This document shows positions 26,433-37,422 of a stretch of DNA of 53,565 bases, piece by piece. The translations under genes and the position numbers were made by a program. This stretch comes from Polynucleobacter meluiroseus. Its GTDB lineage: Bacteria > Pseudomonadota > Gammaproteobacteria > Burkholderiales > Burkholderiaceae. How positions within the stretch are numbered: the first letter of the stretch is position 1; each line of letters begins with the position of its first letter. The stretch spans positions 1 through 53,565 of the forward strand of contig CAMEXM010000005.1 in assembly GCA_945947155.1 (NCBI GenBank). Reading direction: 5' to 3'. The notes beneath the pieces are model-generated. The model was not told where the DNA came from. It saw only the letters and a program-made list of their open reading frames with translations, and searched no databases.

Positions 26433-27059
26433 ATGATAAATATGACAGTACTAGACAAACACACTGAAAAGAATCTGATTCGCTTGCAGTTGAGTCAGAA
26501 CATCGTCTTGCAGCATCTAGATCAGGCAAGTATGGCGGAGCTTGAGCGCCATTTAGTGATCTCAGACCTTAAAAAATCGGAGATTTTGTTGCACCAAGGC
26601 GATCACCAAATGGAGCAGTATTTTGTTTTGGATGGCATTTTGAAGCGGATCGTATCCAGCTCGGATGCAAAGGAAATGATCTTGCGCTTTACCATCGAAA
26701 AGGACATCGAGACCAGCTATGCCGCCTGGCGCCTTAAGAAATCAGCTCCTTACAGCATTGCTTGCGTGACCAAGGCTAGGGTTGCGCGCCTACCCATGAA
26801 AAAATGGACTGAGTTTTTGGAGAGCCATCCCCCTCTTAAAGAGAGTTTTGAGTTTGAGGTAATGCGCTTAATGAGCGAAATCATGGCCCATACCATTACC
26901 TTGCATATGCTCGATGCACCCGGCCGCGTGGAGCGTTTTGTGCGTAAGTACGAGAGCCTATTTGGGCTTTTGCCAAAAAAAGAGCTGGCAGCCTATTTGA
27001 ATTTATCGCCCGAGACCCTAAGTCGTCTAAAAACAAAGCACAACGACCTATTTGTCTAG
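26433..27059 (+). CDS. Crp/Fnr-family transcriptional regulator of the oxalate block
   Basis: A 208-residue regulator. A cyclic-nucleotide-binding-like beta roll covers about residues 15-130 (ILLHQGDHQMEQYFVLDGIL), then a dimerisation helix and a C-terminal helix-turn-helix KKELAAYLNLSPETLSRLK. The recognition helix carries E-T-L-S-R, the arrangement used by FNR to read TTGAT half-sites. The FNR iron-sulfur cysteines are absent, and so is the cAMP-binding GE...RSA motif of CRP, so the signal is unknown. The protein stops soon after the recognition helix, giving a short DNA-binding domain. It precedes oxc by 229 bases, and a matching dyad lies between them. MINMTVL may start at 26433 or 26442. 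Confidence 0.85.
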   Translation: MINMTVLDKHTEKNLIRLQLSQNIVLQHLDQASMAELERHLVISDLKKSEILLHQGDHQMEQYFVLDGILKRIVSSSDAKEMILRFTIEKDIETSYAAWRLKKSAPYSIACVTKARVARLPMKKWTEFLESHPPLKESFEFEVMRLMSEIMAHTITLHMLDAPGRVERFVRKYESLFGLLPKKELAAYLNLSPETLSRLKTKHNDLFV

Positions 27060-27125
27060 TTTTAATGGATTTGAGTTTGCTTCTAGCAGACTCTAAGCCT
27101 TGTTTTCATTGGAATTAAAGGGAAA

Positions 27126-27174
27126 TTGACGCAAGTCAATGCTGATCCACACCCCCAAGCCTAAGATGCATCCA
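27126..27174 (+). promoter_or_regulatory. Predicted class II Crp/Fnr-activated promoter of oxc-frc
   Basis: A perfect dyad TTGAC-GCAA-GTCAA lies at 27126-27139 and is an FNR-type box. A -10 element TAAGAT lies at 27162-27167, which puts the start of transcription near 27174. The dyad centre is then 41.5 bases upstream, the exact class II activator geometry. No good -35 hexamer is seen, as expected when an activator overlaps that place. The Crp/Fnr gene just upstream is the most likely activator. Confidence 0.75.
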
Positions 27175-27288
27175 CCTAACTGCAGTTTGTTCATTTCCTG
27201 GGTTTAGGTGCATTTTTAACTGGAGATACAAGACACAAGCTAAATTGCCTTGCCAACGGAGCGAAGCAATCTAACCAATACAACTTTT

Positions 27289-28998
27289 ATGACAAACGAC
27301 AATCAAAACCACGAACTCACCGACGGATTCCATCTCGTTATCGATGCCCTCAAGGCCAATGACATTGACACCATTTATGGTTTAGTGGGGATTCCCATTA
27401 CGGACTTGTGCCGCTTGGCTCAAGCGGAAGGTATGCGCTTTATTGGTTTCCGCCATGAGCAGCACGCTGGAAATGCCGCAGCCATTGCCGGTTATATGAC
27501 ACAAAAGCCTGGTATCTGCATGACGGTTTCCGCGCCTGGTTTTTTGAATGGTTTAACTGCCTTAGCCAATGCAACGGTGAACTGCTTCCCAATGATTCTG
27601 ATCAGCGGCTCAAGCGAGCGCGAGATCGTTGACTTGCAGCAGGGCGATTACGAAGAGATGGATCAGCTCAATGCAGCTAAGCCATACGCAAAAGCGGCTT
27701 ACCGTATTAATCATGCTGAAGACATTGGCATTGGTATTGCGCGCGCGATTCGTGCCGCGGTATCTGGCCGTCCAGGCGGCGTGTACTTGGACTTGCCAGC
27801 ACAACTTTTATCGCAGACTTTGTCGGTAGCCGATGCCAAGAAATCCATCTTCAAAGTAATCGACCCAGTGCCCCGTCAGATTCCAGCAGCCGATGCGGTA
27901 GCCCGTGCATTAAACGTGCTCAAGGATGCTAAACGCCCATTAATTCTGCTGGGTAAAGGCGCTGCATACGCGCAGGCTGATGCAGACATCAAAGCCCTGA
28001 TTGAAAAATCCGGCATTCCGTATTTACCAATGTCGATGGCAAAAGGGTTGTTGCCAGATGATCATCCGCAAACTGCATCCCCAGCCCGCTCATTTGTTTT
28101 GGCAGAGGCTGACACAGTCTTATTAATTGGCGCCCGCCTGAATTGGTTGCTTGCCCACGGTAAGGGCAAGACTTGGGGCAAGGAGCCTAAGAAATTTATT
28201 CAGATCGATATTCAGGCAAACGAAGTTGATAGCAACGTACAAATTGCCGCACCATTGATTGGTGATATTGGTTCATGCGTTGGTGAACTCTTGAAAGGCA
28301 TTGCTTCTGTTCCGAAGCCAAGCGCTGAATGGATTGCAGCAATCAACGAGAAAAAAGACAAGAACATGGCGAAGATGGCAGAAACACTTGCCAATGATGC
28401 TGTGCCAATGAACTTCCATAGTGCATTGCGCGTGATTCGCGATGTTGTGAAGAAAAATCCCGATATCAACCTGGTTAACGAAGGCGCTAATACGCTCGAC
28501 TATTGCCGTGCCATTGTGAATATGTACAAGCCACGTAAGCGTTTTGACTCCGGTACATGGGGCATTATGGGTATTGGCATGGGCTATTCGATTGGCGCAG
28601 CGGTTACCAGCGGTTTGCCCGTCATTGCAGTGGAGGGTGATAGCGCATTTGGTTTTAGCGGCATGGAGCTCGAGACCATTTGCCGTTACAACTTGCCAAT
28701 CACCACCGTGATTTTTAATAACAATGGCGTTTACCGCGGCACTGACGTAAACCCAACTGGCGGCGCTGATGTTGCCCCAACCGTATTCGTGAAAAACGCA
28801 CGCTATGACAAGATGATGGAAGCGTTTGGTGGAATCGGTTACAACGTCACCACCCCACAGGAATTAGAGAAGGCGTTGACTGAGGCAATAGCCGCAGGCA
28901 AGCCAGCACTAATCAATGCTGTCATTGATGAAGCGGCAGGTACCGAAAGTGGTCGTCTGACGAATCTCAACCCAGCAAGTACTGCCACCAAGAAGTAA
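27289..28998 (+). CDS. oxc: Oxalyl-CoA decarboxylase
   Basis: A 569-residue thiamine-diphosphate enzyme (Oxalobacter formigenes OXC has 568) that converts oxalyl-CoA to formyl-CoA and CO2. It begins [20 protein letters not shown]. Motifs include the catalytic-Glu region [51 protein letters not shown] and the ThDP/Mg motif [20 protein letters not shown]. Similarity to the Oxalobacter protein is strong along the full length. A TTG upstream gives a longer frame but lacks family residues. No Shine-Dalgarno sits near ATG 27289, and the leader from the predicted start site is about 115 bases. The formyl-CoA transferase gene follows after 40 bases. Confidence 0.96.
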   Translation: MTNDNQNHELTDGFHLVIDALKANDIDTIYGLVGIPITDLCRLAQAEGMRFIGFRHEQHAGNAAAIAGYMTQKPGICMTVSAPGFLNGLTALANATVNCFPMILISGSSEREIVDLQQGDYEEMDQLNAAKPYAKAAYRINHAEDIGIGIARAIRAAVSGRPGGVYLDLPAQLLSQTLSVADAKKSIFKVIDPVPRQIPAADAVARALNVLKDAKRPLILLGKGAAYAQADADIKALIEKSGIPYLPMSMAKGLLPDDHPQTASPARSFVLAEADTVLLIGARLNWLLAHGKGKTWGKEPKKFIQIDIQANEVDSNVQIAAPLIGDIGSCVGELLKGIASVPKPSAEWIAAINEKKDKNMAKMAETLANDAVPMNFHSALRVIRDVVKKNPDINLVNEGANTLDYCRAIVNMYKPRKRFDSGTWGIMGIGMGYSIGAAVTSGLPVIAVEGDSAFGFSGMELETICRYNLPITTVIFNNNGVYRGTDVNPTGGADVAPTVFVKNARYDKMMEAFGGIGYNVTTPQELEKALTEAIAAGKPALINAVIDEAAGTESGRLTNLNPASTATKK

Positions 28999-29038
28999 TT
29001 GACGAATTAAGTCGTACGTAACCCTAAGGAGATTTAAT

Positions 29039-30289
29039 ATGAGTAAGCCATTAGATGGAATCCGCATTATCGATTTCACCCACGTACAAGCAGGCCCTGC
29101 CTGTACCCAGTTGTTGGCATGGTATGGCGCGGACGTAATCAAAGTAGAGCGCCCTGGATCTGGCGACGTAACCCGTAGCCAGTTACGCGATATTCCGGAT
29201 GCCGATGCCTTGTATTTCACGATGCTCAACGGCAATAAGCGCTCGTTGACCTTAGATACCAAGACAGCAGAAGGCAAAGAAGTGTTGGAGAAGTTGATTA
29301 AAGTTTCTGATGTGATGGTCGAGAACTTTGGCCCTGGCGCCTTAGATCGCATGGGTTTCTCATGGGAGCGCATCACAGAACTCAACCCACGCATGATCAT
29401 GGCGTCGGTAAAGGGCTTTAGCGATGGCCACTCTTACGAAGATTTAAAAGTGTATGAGAACGTAGCCCAGTGTGCTGGCGGCGCAGCGTCCACCACCGGC
29501 TTTTGGGATGGTCCTCCAACCGTATCCGCTGCTGCTTTGGGCGATAGCAATACCGGTATGCACTTGGCAATTGGTATTTTGACTGCACTGATGCACCGTG
29601 AAAAGACTGGCCGCGGTCAAAAAGTGGCTTGCTCGATGCAAGACGCTGTCTTGAATTTATGCCGCGTGAAGTTGCGCGACCAACAGCGCCTGGATCGCAT
29701 TGGTTATTTGGAAGAGTACCCACAATACCCCCACGGCACATTCTCTGACGTAGTTCCACGCGGCGGTAATGCTGGCGGTGGTGGTCAACCAGGTTGGGTT
29801 TTAAAGTGTAAGGGATGGGAAACCGATCCCAATGCCTACATTTATTTCACGATTCAAGGCCATGCCTGGAAGCCAATTACAGAGGCTTTAGGTCGTCCAG
29901 AGTGGGCAACCGATCCAGCCTACATGACTGCTGAAGCGCGTCAAGACAAAATTTTTGACATCTTCGCAACCATTGAAGAGTGGCTCAAAGACAAGACTAA
30001 GTACGAAGCAGTGGATATCTTGCGTAAGTTCGATATTCCATGCGCACCTGTGCTTTCGATGAAAGAACTCGCCGCATCACCCGATTTGCGTGCAAGCGGT
30101 TCGATTGTGGAAGTGGATCACAAGGTACGCGGTAAGTACCTGACGATTGGTAGCCCAATCAAGTTCTCTGATTTAGAGATTGAGGTAAAGCCATCGCCCG
30201 TTTTAGGTGAGCACACAGATGAAGTATTGGCTGACCTTGGCTACGGCAAGGACGATATTGCTAAGTTACATGCGGCAAAAGCAGTGTAA
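29039..30289 (+). CDS. frc: Formyl-CoA:oxalate CoA-transferase
   Basis: A 416-residue class III CoA-transferase (Oxalobacter Frc 428) that moves CoA from formyl-CoA to oxalate, releasing formate and giving oxalyl-CoA for OXC. The catalytic Asp is at residue 169 in [10 protein letters not shown]. Other conserved parts are [13 protein letters not shown] (Gln17 region), the flexible tetraglycine loop [11 protein letters not shown] and LGEHTDEVL at the C-terminus. A perfect AAGGAG ribosome site stands 8 bases before the ATG. It forms a two-gene unit with oxc, closed by the terminator at 30315. Confidence 0.96.
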   Translation: MSKPLDGIRIIDFTHVQAGPACTQLLAWYGADVIKVERPGSGDVTRSQLRDIPDADALYFTMLNGNKRSLTLDTKTAEGKEVLEKLIKVSDVMVENFGPGALDRMGFSWERITELNPRMIMASVKGFSDGHSYEDLKVYENVAQCAGGAASTTGFWDGPPTVSAAALGDSNTGMHLAIGILTALMHREKTGRGQKVACSMQDAVLNLCRVKLRDQQRLDRIGYLEEYPQYPHGTFSDVVPRGGNAGGGGQPGWVLKCKGWETDPNAYIYFTIQGHAWKPITEALGRPEWATDPAYMTAEARQDKIFDIFATIEEWLKDKTKYEAVDILRKFDIPCAPVLSMKELAASPDLRASGSIVEVDHKVRGKYLTIGSPIKFSDLEIEVKPSPVLGEHTDEVLADLGYGKDDIAKLHAAKAV

Positions 30290-30314
30290 TAACACTAAAT
30301 TAGTTTGATCCTTT

Positions 30315-30341
30315 AAGGCGCTCCGAGTGAGCGCCTTTTTT
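30315..30341 (+). terminator. Strong intrinsic terminator after oxc-frc
   Basis: A perfect 9-base stem AAGGCGCTC/GAGCGCCTT with a 5-base loop CGAGT, merging into a run of six T. It separates oxc-frc from the second frc paralogue, so the latter needs its own promoter. Confidence 0.93.
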
Positions 30342-30508
30342 ATTGACTCGTTTAGCCCGCAATCGGCTCAAATCGCATAATGCGAAATCAAGTTTCAGCG
30401 CTTGATAATAAGAGGGCGCTTAGCCTCTAGGTCACCTCGGATTCAGGGTGGCGACGACTGGTAGAATTTGCATAATTCAAAATTTCAATATTTATTAGGA
30501 CTACTGTC
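30342..30508 (+). promoter_or_regulatory. Upstream region of the second frc gene
   Basis: An extended -10 box TGGTAGAAT (30459-30467) is the best promoter element; its -35 partner is poor. An inverted repeat ATCAAG-N8-CTTGAT lies at about 30387-30406. TTAGGA sits 9 bases before ATG 30509 as ribosome site. No TTGAC-N4-GTCAA dyad like that of oxc is present, so regulation probably differs. Confidence 0.4.
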
Positions 30509-31756
30509 ATGGCAAAAGCACTCGAAGGAGTAAAAATCCTCGATTTCACGCACGTTCAATCGGGACCAACCTGTACTCAATTATTGGCTTGGTTCGGCGC
30601 TGATGTGATTAAAGTGGAGCGTTCTGGCGAGGGTGATGCTACCCGCGGTCAATTGCGCGACATACCCGATGCGGATAGTTTGTATTTCACCATGCTGAAC
30701 CACAATAAACGCTCGATTACAGTCAATACCAAAACCCCAGAGGGGAAAGATATTCTTGAGCGCTTAATTAAAGAGTGCGACGTCTTGGTTGAAAACTTCG
30801 CGCCGGGCGCCTTAGATCGTATGGGTTTTACATGGGAGCACATTCAGCATCTCAATCCGCGCATGATCATGGCATCGATCAAGGGCTTTGGACCAGGGCC
30901 TTATGAAGATTGCAAGGTATACGAAAACGTAGCCCAGTGTGCTGGTGGTTCAGCATCCACCACCGGTTTTGACGATGGCCCTCCAATGGTAACGGGCGCG
31001 CAAATTGGCGATAGCGGAACAGGCTTGCATTTGGCCTTGGGTATCGTGACTGCCTTGTACCAGCGTACCCATTCGGGTCGTGGTCAACGAGTGCAAGCAG
31101 CGATGCAAGACGCAGTATTAAATCTATGCCGTGTGAAGTTGCGCGACCAACAACGCCTTGATCGCAACGGTACGATGCAAGAGTATCCGCAGTTCCCCAA
31201 CGGTCATTTCGGTGAGGCAGTTCCTCGCGCTGGAAATGCCTCTGGTGGCGGACAGCCCGGCTGGATTCTGAAATGCAAAGGCTGGGAAACCGATCCTAAC
31301 TCCTACATTTATGTTGTCGTTCAGGCTGCGGTTTGGGAGGCGATTTGTAAGGTAATTGGTAAAGAGGAGTGGATTACTGACCATGACTTTTCATCGCCGA
31401 TGGCGCGCTTACCAAGACTGATGCAAATCTTTGGTGAGATCGAAAAATGGACTATGACCAAAAGCAAGTTTGAGGTAATGGACATATTGAATAAGTACGA
31501 TGTACCATGCGGCCCGATTCTGTCGATGAAAGAAATTGCCGAAGAGCCAGCACTGCGCGCTACCGGTACGATTGTTGAAGTTGATCACCCAATTCGTGGT
31601 AAGTATCTGACGGTTGGTAATCCAATTAAGTTATCCGATAGCGAAACCGACGTCACGCGCTCGCCATTGCTCGGCGAGCATACCGATGAGATCTTGCAAG
31701 AATTGGGATTCAATATCGACGATCTCATCTATTTACGCCACCGGAAAGTCATCTAA
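30509..31756 (+). CDS. Second formyl-CoA transferase paralogue (class III CoA-transferase)
   Basis: A 415-residue protein closely similar to the upstream frc along its whole length. The catalytic Asp is at residue 168 in [10 protein letters not shown], and [13 protein letters not shown] and the C-terminal LGEHTDEIL are kept. Two changes stand out: a residue is lost before the active site ([10 protein letters not shown] against [11 protein letters not shown]) and the glycine loop reads [11 protein letters not shown], with Ser replacing the first Gly of the mobile tetraglycine loop. It could be an isoenzyme, or use another acyl acceptor. It ends directly at the ATG of the formyltransferase-like gene, so the two products are expected to be made together. 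Confidence 0.88.
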   Translation: MAKALEGVKILDFTHVQSGPTCTQLLAWFGADVIKVERSGEGDATRGQLRDIPDADSLYFTMLNHNKRSITVNTKTPEGKDILERLIKECDVLVENFAPGALDRMGFTWEHIQHLNPRMIMASIKGFGPGPYEDCKVYENVAQCAGGSASTTGFDDGPPMVTGAQIGDSGTGLHLALGIVTALYQRTHSGRGQRVQAAMQDAVLNLCRVKLRDQQRLDRNGTMQEYPQFPNGHFGEAVPRAGNASGGGQPGWILKCKGWETDPNSYIYVVVQAAVWEAICKVIGKEEWITDHDFSSPMARLPRLMQIFGEIEKWTMTKSKFEVMDILNKYDVPCGPILSMKEIAEEPALRATGTIVEVDHPIRGKYLTVGNPIKLSDSETDVTRSPLLGEHTDEILQELGFNIDDLIYLRHRKVI

Positions 31757-32689
31757 ATGAAAGTCGCCCTGATTGGCAGTCAAGATTTTGGTAAGGCTGC
31801 GCTTGAGGCCTTTTTAGAGCGTGGCGACGAGGTGGTTGCGGTATTTTGTCCGCCCGATAATCCCAAAGCTACTAAGCCTGAGATTCTGAAAGAGGCTGCC
31901 TTAGCAAAGGGCCTTATGCCCTTGCAATTTGCCTCCCTTAAGAGCCCTGAAGCGGCGGATGCGATGCGCAACAGTGGCGCAGACATTTGTGTGATGGCGT
32001 ATGTCTTGCAATTTGTGCCGCAAGAGCTTGCCAAGATACCGCGTTTGGGCACGATTCAATACCATCCCTCGTTGCTGCCGAAGTACCGTGGCCCCAGCGC
32101 AATTAACTGGGCCATTGCTTTGGGCGAGACTAAGACAGGCCTAACCATTTTCCGACCATCGGATGGCCTCGATGAAGGTGAAGTGATTTTGCAAAAAGAG
32201 GTAGTCATTGGCGCAAACGATACCCTGGGATCGGTTTATTTTGATCACCTCTTTCCGCTTGGGGTTCAAGCGCTATTAGAGGCTGCTGATCTGGTTGCGG
32301 CGGGCAAGCACCAGGAGGCGGTGCAAGACGAGGCATTAGCGAATTACGAAGGGTGGTTCGATCAGGCAGCAGCACGCATTCATTGGTCAAGCCACATAAC
32401 GCAGATTCATAATCTGATTCGGGCCTGCAATCCGGCCCCTGGCGCTTGGACCATGGTTGGCGAACAAAAAGTGCAGATTTACGACGTCAAAAAACACATC
32501 ACAGCCACCTATGGTGTCGTCAAAGGCAAGCCAGGTCAAATCACAGCGATTGGTCCCGAATCCTTTTTCGTGGCCTGCCATGGCGGTCAGATTGAGGTAT
32601 TGAAGGCGAAAGGCTCGGCTGGCAAAGTAAGCGGCGCAGAGCATGCAAAAAGCCTTGGTTTGACGGTAGATCAATTTTTTACTGCTTAA
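31757..32689 (+). CDS. Stand-alone formyl-THF hydrolase-domain protein (FMT/ALDH1L1 N-domain family)
   Basis: A 310-residue folate-formyl enzyme. It matches methionyl-tRNA formyltransferase folds but has the motif YHPSLLPKYRG (His103) in place of the NxHxSLLP of Fmt. With GPSAINWAIALGETKTGLTI, SDGLDEGEVILQKE (Asp139) and IHNLIRACNPAPGAWT it resembles the N-terminal hydrolase domain of 10-formyl-THF dehydrogenase (ALDH1L1). No aldehyde dehydrogenase domain is attached. The domain in animals releases formate from 10-formyl-THF. Its ATG follows the TAA of the frc paralogue with no spacer. It may link folate-bound and CoA-bound formyl groups; that role is inference. Confidence 0.85.
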   Translation: MKVALIGSQDFGKAALEAFLERGDEVVAVFCPPDNPKATKPEILKEAALAKGLMPLQFASLKSPEAADAMRNSGADICVMAYVLQFVPQELAKIPRLGTIQYHPSLLPKYRGPSAINWAIALGETKTGLTIFRPSDGLDEGEVILQKEVVIGANDTLGSVYFDHLFPLGVQALLEAADLVAAGKHQEAVQDEALANYEGWFDQAAARIHWSSHITQIHNLIRACNPAPGAWTMVGEQKVQIYDVKKHITATYGVVKGKPGQITAIGPESFFVACHGGQIEVLKAKGSAGKVSGAEHAKSLGLTVDQFFTA

Positions 32690-32719
32690 GAAAAAAACGC
32701 CTAGCTGGTAGTACCTGCT

Positions 32720-34423
<1,704 letters not shown>

Positions 34424-34431
<8 letters not shown>

Positions 34432-34612
34432 TGGAATAAACGTAGGCCCGTTGCTTTACTTTGGCAGCATTTAAGCGGCGCTGCTCATCCATGCTGATTG
34501 GCTCTTTGTCCCAGAGTAGGGCGCGACCAGCCTGCTGGTCTTGCTCCAAGTTGGGTTTAGCCGCTTTGAGTTTTTCAAGAAATACGGTGACATCGGACTG
34601 GTATTTACGCAT
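34424..34612 (-). CDS. Small DUF3460 protein
   Basis: A 62-residue protein, MRKYQSDVTVFLEKLKAAKP and so on, ending RVYVYSNE-like KQRAYVYSNE. It is basic-acidic, mainly helical, with no membrane segment. It belongs to DUF3460, a small family of betaproteobacteria normally found beside scpA/panC. The function is unknown. It overlaps the scpA start by 8 bases, so the three genes form one coupled unit with it as leader. Confidence 0.85.
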
Positions 34613-34727
34613 ATCGATACTTAATTCTCAATAAATTCAATAACTTATAAAATGCCGCGAAACTGGGCAACCCTCATTATTAACGATTTTGTATGGCCCA
34701 AGTCAGATTTGTGTCGGCATCCCGTGT

Positions 34728-36398
34728 TTAGGTATTTAATGCAACTAGGACGTCAATTTGAGCCGGCTCTACGCGACTCATGAGATGGGTATAGGGCTGG
34801 ATGGGGTGCTGACTAGAGAGGTACGTATTAATGTCGCTCCAAGCCATCGGCGCTAAACATAAAAAGCGTTCAACACCAGCAGCAACCTGTGGCAACACGG
34901 GTTTTAGGTACAGGCTTAAGCACCGAAATGCTTCCAATGTCACGCTGCAAATCGCTTGAAGATCGGCTGCGCGCTCAGGATCTTTGGCGATGTCCCACGG
35001 TTTGTTTTCGTCGACAAAAGCGTTGACATGATCTGCTAATTCCATGATCGTACGAAGCGCTTTTGCATACTCGCGTCCTTCATACAATTCAGCTATTTTG
35101 GTATTGGCTGCTCGAATCGAAATCAGCAAGGGATTTTGCATCGCATCGTCCGCAACTGCGCCGCCAAAGCGCTTTACCAAAAAGCCGGCGCTGCGGCTCG
35201 CAATATTAATGTACTTGCCAATCAAATCACTGTTCACGCGGGCAACGAAGTCGCTCAGATTGAGGTCAAGGTCCTCCATGCTGTCGTTTAACTTGGTTGC
35301 AAAATAGTAGCGGAACCATTCGGGATTAAAGCCCGACTCAATCACGCTGTTGGCTGAAATGAGAGTGCCACGTGACTTACTCATCTTTTCGCCATCGACC
35401 GTCAGAAAGCCGTGCGCAAATACATTGGTAGGGGTGCGGTAGCCAGCGAAATGCAGGGTAGCAGGCCAAAACAAAGTATGAAAATATAAAATGTCTTTAC
35501 CGATAAAGTGGTATTGCTCGGTCGTGCTATCTGGTTTAACCCACTCCTCAAAATCGAGACCTTTGTCTGTGCAGTACTTTAAGAAACTGGCGTAATAGCC
35601 AATCGGCGCATCGAGCCAAACATAAAAATACTTGCCAGGGGCATCGGGGATTTCAAAGCCAAAGTATGGGGCGTCACGGGAAATATCCCAGTCACCCAAT
35701 TTACTTTCGCCAGCCTGTCCAACCCATTCTTTCATTTTGTTACGGGCTTCGGGTTGTAGCGGCGTACGAACCTGAGTCCAGTCGCGCAAAAAGGTTTCAC
35801 AACGGGGATCGGATAACTTAAAGAAATAGTGATCAGAAACTTTACGAATCGGTGCCGCGCCACTGACGACCGAGAAGGGGTCAATTAAATCGGTTGGCAC
35901 ATAAGTGGCTCCGCATTTTTCACAGGAGTCTCCGTACTGATCAGGCGCTTTGCATTTAGGACACTTGCCCTTAATAAAGCGATCCGGGAGGAACATTTCT
36001 TTTACGGGATCATAGGCCTGCTCGATGGCACGCTTTTCAATTAGGCCGGCGTCGCGTAGCTTAAGGTAGATGTCCCCTGCTAACTTTTCATTTTCAGGGC
36101 TATCGGTGGTGTAGTAGTGATCAAAGGAAATCAGAAAGGCATCAAAGTCGCGCTTATGTTCTTCCCAGACCTTGGCAATCAGCTCTTTAGGAGTGAGCCC
36201 CTCTTTCTCTGCGCGCAGCATGATGGGAGTGCCATGGGTATCATCTGCCCCCATGTAATGCACTTCGTGACCCTGCATCCGTTGATACCGAACCCAAATA
36301 TCGGTTTGAATGTATTCCACCAAATGGCCAATGTGAATCTGCCCATTGGCATAAGGCAGGGCAGATGTTACTAAAAGGCGGCGTGGTGAGCGACTCAT
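34728..36398 (-). CDS. metG: Methionyl-tRNA synthetase, short form
   Basis: A 556-residue class I synthetase that charges tRNA-Met. The HIGH motif is [12 protein letters not shown] near residue 22, and the KMSKS loop is [12 protein letters not shown] near residue 335. A zinc knuckle CPKC...CEKC (about 143-161) is present. The anticodon-binding helical domain ends at [19 protein letters not shown]. coli MetG (677) continues from here into an OB-fold tRNA-binding/dimerisation domain, which is absent. Translation of the 115 bases downstream shows no remnant. The protein is expected to be monomeric yet active, as truncated E. coli MetG is. Confidence 0.95.
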   Translation of the reverse strand: MSRSPRRLLVTSALPYANGQIHIGHLVEYIQTDIWVRYQRMQGHEVHYMGADDTHGTPIMLRAEKEGLTPKELIAKVWEEHKRDFDAFLISFDHYYTTDSPENEKLAGDIYLKLRDAGLIEKRAIEQAYDPVKEMFLPDRFIKGKCPKCKAPDQYGDSCEKCGATYVPTDLIDPFSVVSGAAPIRKVSDHYFFKLSDPRCETFLRDWTQVRTPLQPEARNKMKEWVGQAGESKLGDWDISRDAPYFGFEIPDAPGKYFYVWLDAPIGYYASFLKYCTDKGLDFEEWVKPDSTTEQYHFIGKDILYFHTLFWPATLHFAGYRTPTNVFAHGFLTVDGEKMSKSRGTLISANSVIESGFNPEWFRYYFATKLNDSMEDLDLNLSDFVARVNSDLIGKYINIASRSAGFLVKRFGGAVADDAMQNPLLISIRAANTKIAELYEGREYAKALRTIMELADHVNAFVDENKPWDIAKDPERAADLQAICSVTLEAFRCLSLYLKPVLPQVAAGVERFLCLAPMAWSDINTYLSSQHPIQPYTHLMSRVEPAQIDVLVALNT

Positions 36399-36538
36399 GC
36401 TGTGGGCGGGGTGCAGTTTTGGTATAAAGGCAAAATTGGGCTTCTAGGGTGAATTATGCTGGTAGTGCATGGATTTTAGACTGCGGTTAAAGTAAGACTC
36501 GCATTTAAAATAGTCAGAATGAATCAAGGAACGCGTGT

Positions 36539-37381
36539 ATGGCAGTAAATCCCCGAATTGCGATGTCAAATGCCTCTGTGCCGCTGATCCATGCTGTGCA
36601 GGTTATTAACGAGGCTGGACGCCATAAAACCGTCCATGTGCCGGGAGAGCGCTCGCTGACGATTTATTTGGATAAGCGTGAACTCGTAACCCTGATGACC
36701 TTGGGTAGTGCCCCTGAGGCTCTGGTGCTGGGTTATTTGCGTAACCAGCGTCTGGTGGAATCGCCAGACGATATCGAAAGCATCCAGGTTGACTGGGAAA
36801 CCGATTCAGCCGCAGTCAAAACCCGGCGCAGCACCGTCGATATCGATCAAATGACCAGCAAGCGCATTGTCACCACCGGTTGTGGACAGGGCACGATGTT
36901 TGGCGGATTAATCGAGGAAATGGAGCAGATTCGCTTGGCAGATGGCCCCACCCTGAATCAGGTGGCGATTGTGGACCTCATCGACCAAATTCGCCAACAC
37001 GACACCATTTATAAAAAATCAGGCTCCGTCCATGCTTGCGCCGTATTTGAGCGTAAGGGCGGGGACCGGGTTGAATTGCTTCACTTTATTGAGGATGTGG
37101 GTCGCCATAATGCAGTGGACTCGATTTCTGGGCTCATGTGGCTTGCGGACAAGGCAGGTCGGGATTTGGTGTTTTTTACGACCGGGCGCTTAACCTCAGA
37201 GATGGTCATTAAGGGCGCGCAGATGGGCATCCCCTTTTTGTTGACGCGTTCAGGCGTAACCCAGATGGGCCTCGAGCTTGCTCAAAAGACCCACCTGACA
37301 CTTCTGTCACGCTGCTCTGGAACCCATTTTGAGATTTACAACGCTCCAGAGCGGGTTGTTTTTAGTCTGCCCAAGCAGTAA
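36539..37381 (+). CDS. fdhD: Formate dehydrogenase accessory sulfurtransferase FdhD, variant
   Basis: A 280-residue FdhD-family protein. FdhD passes sulfur from IscS to the molybdopterin cofactor of formate dehydrogenase. Family segments are FIEDVGRHNAVDSISGLM, TTGRLTSEMVIKGAQMGIPF and LTRSGVTQMGLELA. In E. coli FdhD the sulfur loop is Cys121-Gly-Val-Cys124; here it is TTGCGQGTMFGG with a single Cys at residue 115. The CxxC is thus not kept. The gene implies a molybdenum or tungsten formate dehydrogenase elsewhere, which would burn the formate from oxalate. AAGGAA gives a good ribosome site. Confidence 0.88.
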   Translation: MAVNPRIAMSNASVPLIHAVQVINEAGRHKTVHVPGERSLTIYLDKRELVTLMTLGSAPEALVLGYLRNQRLVESPDDIESIQVDWETDSAAVKTRRSTVDIDQMTSKRIVTTGCGQGTMFGGLIEEMEQIRLADGPTLNQVAIVDLIDQIRQHDTIYKKSGSVHACAVFERKGGDRVELLHFIEDVGRHNAVDSISGLMWLADKAGRDLVFFTTGRLTSEMVIKGAQMGIPFLLTRSGVTQMGLELAQKTHLTLLSRCSGTHFEIYNAPERVVFSLPKQ

Positions 37382-37422
37382 ATAGGTAGTCTTCCGAGCC
37401 GGGTTGGTTTTACAATTCCGCC

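Noticed and set aside
30387-30406. ATCAAG-N8-CTTGAT as an FNR box for the second frc gene
   Set aside because: The half-sites point outward and the spacer is 8 bases, unlike the TTGAT-N4-ATCAA arrangement.
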